Part shown: one piece after another, positions 9,901 to 20,800 of the stretch | Layout of the letters: each line of letters begins with the position of its first letter | Position numbering within the stretch: the stretch's first letter is position 1 | NCBI RefSeq assembly: GCF_963855985.1 | Contig: NC_087106.1 | Coordinates: 665,001-729,000, forward strand | From: Ostrinia nubilalis | Taxonomy: Eukaryota; Arthropoda; Insecta; Lepidoptera; Crambidae | Length of the DNA stretch: 64,000 bases | Direction: 5' to 3' | Notes under the pieces: generated by a model | Told to the model about the DNA's origin: nothing | Database searches by the model: none | The model's input: the letters and a program-made list of their open reading frames with translations, nothing else | Program-made: the position numbers and the translations under genes

Positions 9901-11504
9901 GCATACTTACCTACATACGTACCTCATTACAAATAAGTAGATTAATTATTTTTTCACTAGACAGCAACCCTAACAGCGTAAGAAGAGTTCAGAGGCACGC
10001 GATAGAAAGAGACAAAACTTGTAGGTGAATAAAATTGTAGGTACGTAGTGCTGTGCGAGCTGAATTCCACTGTATCGCGTCGTAGCAAGACTCGCATTTG
10101 TTTAAATCGCCTTGCGGAGTAATCCTTCTGTACCTGTACTATTACTTATTCTGTGCTTGAGCTGTGAGGTAAATCAATTCTGAACACAAAAAAATTGCGC
10201 TTTTGTGAGCGTAGTAGTAAGGTGCGATTTCGAATGCACCATGTGCGTTGGATATTTTGCATTATTATTATTACCGTTAAAATGTCGGCATCTGATCCTT
10301 CACAAAGGAGTGCAATTTCTGTTGCTACTATTATGTATTCTGTGCTTATACTAATAAGGGGGTTAAAGGCACCACATTACTTTAACATCAAAAATCTGGC
10401 AAACTCCATACAAAAAGCACCGGCTATTGTTATTTTAACTATAACATGAAGATGGTGCAACTCAGCCATAAACTCTTCCTCGAATAAAATAATCCTAACA
10501 GCTCTTTAAAAACTTGCCCTCAAACGAAAAATGTTACCTACCTAAATGTGAGCAGCGTATTTCTTGACTCTGGGAAGAGTATAAAAGTGGTGGCTGTCAA
10601 AGTGTTTAAACAACGCCACTACACTATTTCCAAAACTAAGTATCAATCGACACAAAATTTTCCATGTTTGATTTATAAACATTTAACAATAACCATAGCA
10701 TTTCCACGAGTGTCATTTTCTAATTTTATTACAGTTTCTTCATTATTTAACCAAAATTAGCAAAAAAAAAGTTAATATTTTTATCCCTGGATGTATGTCT
10801 AAACGCCTTTGCATTATTCTAAACAAAAACAAAATTGCCAATATGCCAAGGCCGGAAAATTGTAAAAAAAAAAATCTTTTACAAAATGGCGGGAAGGAAG
10901 GCGAGCGCGTCTGTGACTGTGCAGTGGGAAATACAAGAAATAATAAAGTGAGTGTGCTAAGCTGGGAAATAAGTAGAATAGAATGGAATTAATTCGAGTC
11001 CTTGTGAACTTTATTTACAGGTAAGAAATTTTCGGAAAATTTTTGTACATAGGTCAACCCGCGTACCCGCAAAAAAATTACAATTTATTTTTGGTTTGTT
11101 CACACGAGCTTAGGTAGATCCTAGACATTTTCAGAAGTTCGGCCTCGGGATAGCGAGACGTAGATTGTAATAACCCACTTGATTGCATTGTACAAATCAT
11201 TATGTACGCCGATTGTCTCTGTATTGTTTGTATTTCGCAACGAGGTACGGTAATTAAAATAATAACTATTGTAGGTACTCTAAATAACGCATTATTCTGG
11301 TTTTATGACTACCGTTTTTTATAACACGAACGACAATTTAGACGTTAAACTACTTAGTTAGTTCTAGCTAATAGGCAAGTCAAACTGCGAATCCACCTAC
11401 CTACATCGAGGTGTAAAGTTCAGGCTGCACACAACTGGTTTTGAACCAAAAATAAAAGAAAGGAATAAGGAAGGATACGCTCATTTGGTTTTACAATACA
11501 GCCG
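9901..11504. other. No supported gene
   Basis: Open frames at 10195-10760 have no recognisable domain. A short ATG frame at 10886-10947 ends at a good donor-like GTGAGT, and TTTATTTACAGGTAAGA at 11010-11026 is an acceptor fused to a donor. Both may be splicing leftovers but cannot be tied to a gene. Confidence 0.4.
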
Positions 11505-11851
11505 AGTGCCGCCCTACCCACCTTCTAGAAATAAAATTGTTTTACACATCGTGTGTGTCGAGTTTGAACTCCATTTGGCGGTGTTTTAACATGCTAAAAC
11601 AGATCATTTAGTGGTCTTCCAATACCTGGTGGCACCCTACGCCTTATCATAGGTATTTCTTTAATTTTAATTTGTGGCCTACCCTCATTTGTTCTCACGT
11701 ATTTGGGCGTTGGTCAGCCGAGTACCGCCTTACCAAATTCCTAGAAATTGTTATACGTCGTGTGTCGAGTTTAAACTCCCTTTGGCGGTGTATTAACATG
11801 CGTTTAGTGGTCTTCCGATACCTGGTGGCAACCTGCGCCTTATTATAGGTA
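11505..11851. repeat. Two-copy tandem repeat
   Basis: About 11505-11656 and 11715-11851 are degenerate copies of one sequence. Both contain CAGCCGAGTNCCGCC, GTGTCGAGTTTNAACTCC, TTGGCGGTGT and TAGTGGTCTTCC in the same order. They are non-coding. The RTE fragment lies directly after the second copy. Confidence 0.7.
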
Positions 11852-11854
11852 TTT

Positions 11855-12271
11855 CGTTCGTTTCAGCCAAATGACGTCCACTGCTGGACAAAGGCCTCCC
11901 CCAAGGTTTTCCACAATGAACGGTCCTGCGCTGCCCGCATCCATGCTCTTCCCGCGACCTTTACCAGATCGTCGGTCCACCTAGTAGGAGGCCTGCCCAC
12001 GCTACGTCTTCCAGCCCGTGGTCGCCACTCGAGAACTTTCCTGCCCCAACGGCCATCGTCTCTACGAGCTATGTGCCCCTCCCACTGCCACTTGATTTTA
12101 GCAATTCTGCGAGCTATGTCGGTTACTTTGGTTCTCCTGCGGATCTCCTCATTTATGATTCGATCACGCAGGGAAACTCCGAGCATAGCCCGCTCCATCG
12201 CCCTTTGCGTGACCTTGAGCCTTTTATGAGGCCCATAGTAAGCGACCACGTCTCAGATCCGTATACCTACC
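11855..12271 (-). mobile_element. 5'-truncated RTE-type LINE with 13-bp target duplication
   Basis: The minus strand encodes the C-terminus of the RTE reverse transcriptase polyprotein (RRRTKVTDIARRIAKIKW, then SVGRPPTRW, and the end EAFVQQWTSFG), about 128 residues without a stop. ATTATAGGTATTT at 11842-11854 and 12272-12284 flanks it as the target-site duplication. It lies immediately upstream of the first ABCA coding exon. Confidence 0.85.
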
Positions 12272-12313
12272 ATTATAGGTATTTATTAGATTTTAATTAG
12301 TGTTTTGTTCCAG

Positions 12314-12342
12314 CGGCTCGGGCGCGCGCCGCGCTCGGCGTG
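12314..12342 (+). other. 5' untranslated part of the first ABCA exon seen
   Basis: TGTTTTGTTCCAG at 12301-12313 is a good splice acceptor, so at least one untranslated exon probably lies upstream. The leader is GC-rich (GGCGCGCGCCGCGCTCGG). The upstream exon could not be placed. Confidence 0.5.
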
Positions 12343-12408
12343 ATGGCGGCGGGCCGGCAACTCAGGCTGCTCCTGTGGAAGGACTACCTCATCCGCAGGA
12401 GAAAGCTG
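12343..12408 (+). CDS. ABCA exon 1 (residues 1-22)
   Basis: The start MAAGRQLRLLLWKDY is the cytoplasmic N-terminal tail ahead of the first helix. The ATG is the first in the exon. The donor is CTG|GTAAGT and the exon ends in phase 0. The RRRK after the aromatic motif fits the positive-inside rule. Confidence 0.88.
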
Positions 12409-15400
12409 GTAAGTACACATTTATGTATAGTGTTTGTGTTTGTCGGCCGTTTGGTGTAGTGGTTCGAAACGGACTACTATTCCGGAGGTAGCGGGTTCGA
12501 TTCCCGCACAGTACACACATTTGTGTGCATGAACATATTTGTTTGTATTGGACTGGGTGTTTTCTATGTATAATAAGTATGTATTTGAAAGAAAGAAAGA
12601 AAGAAAAAGTATTTAAGTATGTTTATATCCGTTGTCTAGTACCCATAGTACAAGCTTAGCTTAGTTTGGGACTAGAAGTGCAGTGTAAAATGTCCAAGGA
12701 TATTTATTTATATTTATTTATTAGTGTTAGAGTCCCCGCAGATTACAGACTTTCAGCCGGCCGATATTTGGTCGCTTTTTCGGCACAAGTGATTCATTAG
12801 CGGCCGTTAAAAATATTTGATGGGTTTCACAATTACCTTCAAAATAAACTACCTGCAAACTTTTACGATTAGGGTCCTGGGATCATAGAGTATGTAGATT
12901 TACTATTTCTAAGATTTTGTAAGATTTTCTCTATTTTTATGAATTAGAGACTAGATACTAAAGGTTCGGCCAAACCAACGCGATAACACTCGATCAACCG
13001 GCGTGCAGCGATGGCGATCAATGCATTTAGGTCTGGTCGCCATCGCTGCACGCCGGCTGATCGCGGTGTGATCGCGTTGGTTTGGCCGAACCCTTACTCG
13101 GTTTAGTATCAGTTATCCAATCGGTAACTAAATTAATTGTAAACTGGTATGCAAGGAAGAGGTTTATACTTTTACTTGTATAATAGTAAGGCAAATCCCG
13201 CAAAATCGCACTCGCTTAACTCTGGATCCTACTCTACATTTCAATAATAATGCATTACTTCTCTTCCAGATAACCCTGTTTGGCGTAGCGTGGGCCACGC
13301 TGGTGATGCTGTGCCTGTACGTCGTGCGCATCAACATCGACAACCAGGACTTCCCCACATGTAAGCCATTAACTATTTCACTTATCTAAGCGTTATATTC
13401 ATTAGTTTAGTCAATTTCTTAGAATTAATTTCTTGAGGTTTTTCCATATTATTTACTGACCTACACACTTCCTTGACCACGTTTGCATAGGTTGATTTGA
13501 TGGTTTTTTTAGTTAGTAAAAAAGTACCTACCTTCTTAGTTAAATTAATTGAGTAATTATTAAGATGAAGATTCAATAAAATATTAAAGCTAGCACGAAA
13601 TAGAGATGTTGAAAATTATGTTTACTTTCGCACCAATTTGCATGTATTTTCATTAGCATTTTTTTAGCAGAAATTAGATAAAGATTACGATAGATTAAGA
13701 TAGAGGTCATCTTACCAGCGAAGAGCAAGTACTTAGGTACGCCATATCTTTAATTTGCTTTTGATAAATTAGAGAGGGTTGTGTTCCCACAGTAGAGACT
13801 GATGATAATGATTCTCTTCCTATGTTCTTTTAATAAAATTCGTTGCTGATCCAATGACAATTTAATTCTCTCCCGGGACAAACCTAGCTGAACTTTACTG
13901 GTTGGGTTTTATTAACGGTCAAGCTGTAGATGCAGGCTACCACAAGTGTGGGAAAGAGACGTGTTAATAGTCCCGTTGATGATGGTGTTCCTACTCCTCG
14001 TTCCCACGAGAGGTGGGAATATTTTTTTAAACACAACTAGGAAGCTCTTGACTATATCTTACCTGATGGTAAGTGATGATTAGGCCGAAGGTGAATGAAA
14101 GCTTCACCCGGAATCCTCAACCACAGAGGATCCCCGTTGATGATGATGGTGTTGTCTCTGGCAGGCCAGTTCAGCGCGCGCGCGCTGCCGAGCGCCGGCG
14201 TGCTGCCGTTCGTGCAGTCATTCGTGTGCAGCGTCAACAACGAATGCGAGCCTATGGACCGCTTCCAAGAGGTGCCTACTTACGAGAATGCCAAGTGAGT
14301 TCTTTTTCATACTTCGTTCGTTTCAGCCAAATGACGTTCGACAACTGGACAAAGGCGGGAGGCCAAGGATTTCCATAACGACTGGTACTGCGCTGCCCGC
14401 ATCCAGGTTCTTTTAGCACCAGATCGTCGGTCCACCCAGGGGGGGCCTGCCCACGTTCGCTACGTCTTCTGGCCCGTGGTCGCAACTCGAACATTTTTTG
14501 TGCCATTTGTTTTATTTGTATTGATCTATAGGTATTTTATTGGTACAGTTTGTTCTTTACATGAAATAATTTTATCGTCTCAGAATAACTAATACCCATA
14601 CTTACTTAGTAGGTACAAAGTTTTCTTAGTTTGGGAAGAGTTGCTTGTGCCTAGTAGAATGTCTATCATTTTAGGGTTGAAACTGATGATTTCCAAACCA
14701 AGAATAAAGCACATTTTTTTCTAATAAAACACTTCATCCCTGGAAAGTAACTGCTAACTCATATTTGTTCAGATTAACGCAGCTGCAACGAAAGTTCTCT
14801 CCGCTCCTGCACAACGAAACAGTCCTGGAGGTAGCAGGCACGGTGCCCGACGCGCTGCGGCTGCTGGCTACCTGCGCTGTCGTCCTGGACCATCCCACCA
14901 TGATCGAGATCAGCAGTAAGCATCATCAGGCCATACTCTAGAGACTGACGCAGCTGCAGTCACTCTCTCCTTCACTATGAGACAGTCCTGGAGGTAGCAG
15001 GCACAGTACTTGACGAGCTGCGACTGCTCGCTACCTGCGCTGACGTCCTGGACCATCCCACCATGATCGAGATCAGCAGTAAGCATCATCAGACCATACT
15101 CTAGAGACTGACGCAGCTGCAGTCAGTCTCTCCTTCACTATGCGACAGTCCTGGAGGTAGCACGCACAGTACTTGACGAGCTGCGTTTGCTGGTTACCTG
15201 CGCTGTCGTCCTGGACCATCCCACCATGATCGAGATCAGCAGTAAGCATCATCAGGCCATACTCTAGAGACTGTCGCAGCTGCAGTCACTCTCTCCTTCA
15301 CTATGAGACAGTCCTGGAGGTAGCACGCACAGTACTTGACGAGCTGCGTTTGCTGGTTACCTGCGCTGTCGTCCTGGACCATCCCACCATGATCGAGATC

Positions 15401-17801
15401 AGCAGTAAGCATCATCAGACCATACTCTAGAGACTGACGCAGCTGCAGTCACTCTCTCCTTCACTATGAGACAGTCCTGGAGGTAGCAGGCACAGTACTT
15501 GACGAGCTGCGACTGCTCGCTACCTGCGCTGACGTCCTGGACCATCCCACCATGATCGAGATCAGCAGTAAGCATCCTCAGACCATACTCTAGAGACTGA
15601 CGCAGCTGCAGTCAGTCTCTCTTTCACTATGAGACAGTCCTGGAGGTAGCGCACAGTACCCGACGCACTCCGGCTGCTGGCCACCTGCGCTGACGTCCTG
15701 GACCATCTCACCATGATCGAGATCAGCAGTAAGCATCATCAGACCATACTCTAGAGACTGACGCAGCTGCAGTCGCTCTCTCCTTCACTATGAGACAGTC
15801 CTGGACGATCCCACCATGATCGAGATCAGCAGTAAGCATCATCAGGCCATACTCTAGAGACTGACGCAGCTGCAGTCACTCTCTCCTTCACTATGAGACA
15901 GTCCTGGAGGTAGCAGGCACAGTACTTGACGAGCTGCGGCTGCTCGCTACCTGCGCTGACGTCCTGGACCATCCCACCATGATCGAGATCAGCAGTAAGC
16001 ATCATCAGACCATACTCTAGAGACTGACGCAGCTGCAGTCGCTCTCTCCTTCACTATGAGACAGTCCTGGCGGTAGCGCACAGTACTTGACGAGCTGCGA
16101 CTGATAGCCACCTGCGCTGACGTCCTGGACCACCCCACCATGATCGAGATCAGCAGTAAGCATCATCAGGCCATACTCTAGAGACTGACGCAGCTGCAGT
16201 CACTCTCTCCTTCACTATGAGACAGTCCTGGACCATCCCACCATGATTGAGATCAGCAGTAAGTCCCCTAAATTTATACCATAGACCCCACATTGCACCA
16301 TCCAATGTGGCTTTAGGTAGATGCCTGCAAAACCTAGGAGATGGACATAGACTTTGGTCGTGTTTTTTGTGGGTCAACCTGCTGGCAGATGCTAGTGAGA
16401 GAACTAGGTCAAGGCACCATTTTCTTGACTAGGACGATCTTTTAACATCCTTGGAACAACAATTATTATGTGTCTCTTCCTTATTTGAAACGATCAATTT
16501 TGATACACAGACAAATAATCACAGAAAAAATTGGACAGAAATCAGCAAATTTTTCCTTCACTCTAATTTGCTGATTCGCGAAACCAAATATTTAGCACTT
16601 CACTCTTATCAAATTCGTAGAAAATCTTATTTAAAAACCTTTTCTAGAAAACGGTCTCCGAGTGGAGAGCTTGTTTGCGAACCCGGCGCGCGCGCGGCGG
16701 CGCGTTGCGGCTCTTTTGGACGTGTCAGATGAGCTGGCCGCTGACGTCATGGCCGCGCAGCTTAGTTTTAAAGGGGTAAGTCTGTTATAAAGCTAGGCGC
16801 GGACTGGTGTTACGAGGCGTAATGTAACATTTTACAAGGCGAGCATTCATATGTCGTCGATCGGGAAACTAGCGAGCAGATACAGTTTTAAGCAGACCGT
16901 AAAAACGCCGCGCCAGTCTGTACCTACCTTTATGGATTCCAGTTGACACTTTTTTATAACGGGGAAGCTTTTGGCTTGGGCCTCACTTGTTAGAAAGTGA
17001 TGAAGGCTGAAGGTGGAAGCGAGCTTCTCCCGAGTGGATTTGTGCAACAAAAAATAAAAAATATACCCACACGGTGCGCCATTCTCCCAGTGGCGCGCCA
17101 GTAGCAGGGGACACCCGGGTTTGAAGTCGAATGCTCTACCGCTGAGCTATATCCCCTTGAACGATTTCGACGAAAATTATAATCCATTAGAAACAGGTTA
17201 TTTTTATTCAGTGTGATTCACGTTTTTCTAAAAAATTATAAAAGACGCGCAAAAATTTAAAAATATTTTCCTGGTATCTTATAAACTAAGAACTAATAGG
17301 TGCTATTCTAAAAACAATACCTTGAAGTCTGCTTATTTTAGAGTTTGGAATTTAGCGTTATTTTCTCACGTACGATATATGTATTTCAAGTAAAATCGAG
17401 TACCTATACAACCTTTTTGTTTTAGATTTTCAAAGGCAATATAAACAGATGCGACACTGACTCCATAGCGGACCTAATCAAGATGGAAGATAAGGAGAAT
17501 TTACAGGTGTTCGTGAGGAAACTGTGCAGCATGACCGATAAGGACCTGCAGAGGATGGCCATGGACTTGATATTTGAAATCAACTTCGGGAAATACCTTA
17601 GAATGGTGAGTTCTATGTCTCCCAACAAAGTAACATCAGTTTAGATATTGGGATGCTTTGTGGCTTTTGATGTATCTTACTGAATCTAGGGTAATTAACG
17701 AAGTTAAATACCTATGCGCTGGATGCAGGCCGCTACCAATCGATCAACGTGGAAAGCATTAGGGGAGGCCTATGTTCAGCAGTGGACGTCCTATGGCTGA
17801 C

Positions 17802-17833
<32 letters not shown>

Positions 17834-20800
17834 ATACCTATGTATAGTATAAGTATCGAGATATTTTCTTTATATGCTAGCGATGTAGCCGGAATTTTAC
17901 TGCTACCGTACTGCTCTCTGATGCCAACTCACAGGCTTAGCAGACCTTCCAGATTCTCTTTGCCCGCTCGAGAAAAACATATCTGGCCGTCAGATTAGTG
18001 TTACATATTTCGACTTATGGCCTTATAAATGGCTTATACCAGATTTTCGTCATAACATAACATTTTTGTCTTTTTTTAAACATGTTTTTTAAATATTTCA
18101 GATAGGCGACATGTACTTCAAGCTATCGGGCGACAACCGAATCACCACCTTAGCCGAGTTGGCCACGGCAGCGCTGCGTATGACCAAACTGGACAGCTTC
18201 CTGCCACCAGCTGTGACTACCCTCTTTAGCGGACGGGAGGTGGACTTCAGCTATTTTAACGTCACTTTGTAAGTAATAACATGGTAATAATGAGTGGAGA
18301 ACAGGGGATCGGACATTGCCGATATTCTTTATTTGCATAGACTATTTAAATTGTTCTTACAAATCGTCAAATAAAGATAAAAAAGAGCTTCTTTAAAGTA
18401 ACTCAAGACGTTTGTAAAGTATGTGTGAAAAACTGCCTAATTTTCATCTTTTTGCTATTCGATTTTTATTTGACTTGGAGATATCCTTCGAACAGTTAAC
18501 TTTGTTAAAAGCAGGATTCTTCCTTGTGGAAATCCTCAGGGGATGCCTACGTCCAGCTTTAGACGTCTTTTGGTTTTTAAGAATACACAAAATTAACATA
18601 ATTCACTTTGTAATGTGTTTTTGAGTTTTAATGTTAGGGCCTTGCCACACTGGCGGATTGCAAGTGTTTTCTGGGTGGAGACGGCGAGGCATTTTGCATG
18701 CTTTTGGCGACCGCGGTGTTCCTCACCGCGCCGCCGCTCCGCTTGCAATCCGTCAGTGTGGCAAGGCCCTTAATGTCAGTTACTATTTGTGTTATATATG
18801 TCACCGTAAAATTGTGAATTCCGTCAGATTATAATATGACGTAGTTAAATTACAATCTAACCTAACCTAACCCACTGTTAGTTTACAATCTAAGGCGTTA
18901 TATTATAAACTGACAGAGTTCACAATTTCACGTTGACATATACAACGTGTCCCAAAATTCAAGGATAAGCCGACGCCACAGGATGGACATAGTCATGACA
19001 ACTTTAGGAAAAATAAGGAAAAAAATCTATCTCAATTATTTTTTAACTTACTCAATAAATTATGAAATTCGACGAAAATTGACACCCCTTATGATATTTT
19101 ACATTACCACGACCACAATTTTTCAAATATTCCTGTTTTTCTGTTTATATCGGCAACTTAAGTAGTGCTGCTGTTCACCCCAACTCTTAAAACCCCCAGA
19201 ATTCTTGCAGTTTTTACACAAAAGTTAACCAAAATATGTTAATTCCTTAAAATTTTGAACGATTTTTACTTTCACTCCACTTTGACTCATCGTTTTGTAA
19301 AAAAAAAAGTATGAACACTACTGCGGCAAGTTTTTTATAAAGTTGACGCATCTATTCAAGATTCCAAAATGATATAATACTCTAAGAAACCTAGTCGCAA
19401 AAAAGATATGCGTGCCATTTTTACAAGCACTTCGCTTGTTAGTTAGAATGGGATAAATCTGGCAACTGAATTTATAACCAGTTCTCCTTAACCAATTGAG
19501 CTGAAATTTGGTATACTTGTGTAAGTACGATGACAATGCAATATTATGGTACCATTGAGCTGGATGGAGTCTGGAGGTGGCCATAGGAACTCTTAACGAA
19601 ACGGTGGAATTGCATCTAGTTTGGGCTCGTTGGACTTGTCTTTTCGAGCACTTTAGTGCTAGATAATGTCCAGGGTCCTGATGATGAAGTCAAGGGGTGG
19701 CAGGAGCTGGCCATAGGAACTCCTAAACGAAACGGTGGAAGCTTATAGAGTTTGGGTTCGTTGGATTTGTCTTCCCGAGCACTTAGGCCATGAGATTGAG
19801 AAACAACTAAAAAGTTTAAAATAAAGTTATAATAAAAAAAAACTTTTTTAAAAACAAGCTTGACTTCGTTTGAAAATTATAATTGACTTCATCATCAGGA
19901 CCCTGGACATCATCTAGCACTAAAGTGCTCGAAAAGACAAGTCCAACGAACCCAAACTAGATGCAATTCCGCCGTTTCGTTTAGAAGTTCCTATGGCCAC
20001 CTCCAGTCTCCATCCAGCTCAATGGTACCATAATATTGCATTGTCATCGTACTTACACAAGTATACCAAATATCAGCTCAATTGGTTGAGGAGAACTGGT
20101 TTTAAATTCAGTTTCAACATTTATTATCACATACTAACTAACAAGCGAAGTGCTTGTAAAAATGGTACGCATATCTTTTTTGCGACTAGGTTTCTTAGAG
20201 TATTATACCATTTTGGAATCTTGGATAGTTGCGTCAACTTTATAAAAAACTTGCCGCAGTAGTGTTCATACTTTTTTTTTACAAAACGATGAGTCAAAGT
20301 GGAGTGAAAGTAAAAATCGTTCAAAATTTTAAGGAAATAACATATTTTGATTAACTTTTGTGTAAAAACTGCAAGGATTCTGGGGGTTTTAAGAGTTGAG
20401 GTGGACAGCAATACTACTTAAGTTGCCGATACAAATAAAAAAACAGAAATATTTGAAAAATGGCGGTCGTGGTAATGTAAAATATCATAAGGGGTGTCAA
20501 TTTTCGAAGAATTTCGTAATTTATTGTGTAACTTAAAAAATAATTGAGATAGATTTTTTTCCTTATTTTTCCTAAAGTAGTCATGACTATGTCCATCCTG
20601 CGGCGCCGGCTTATCCTTGAATTTTGGGACACGTTGTATATGCTACGTCATGCTAATTTTTCATATTTTTTTCAGAATATCAAAGCTAATGGACCAACTC
20701 CAGCCTACTTTCTCAGGCACCAAAGCCTTCGCCATCCTCAAAGACGCCTCTGACATGATAACCATGGCTTTGGAATACTTGGACAAGCTGGTTGTGGCCA

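Noticed and set aside
14941..16262. CRISPR-like regular array
   Set aside because: Units are 163 bp exon copies with no short repeat-spacer structure, and the genome is eukaryotic.
18855..18875. CTAACCTAACC as insect telomeric repeat
   Set aside because: Only about three imperfect units, located in the loop of a foldback element. This is not a telomere or interstitial telomere array.
19318..20262. Two similar proteins starting MATS on opposite strands
   Set aside because: They are mirror images produced by a palindromic element, with no recognisable domain or codon constraint.
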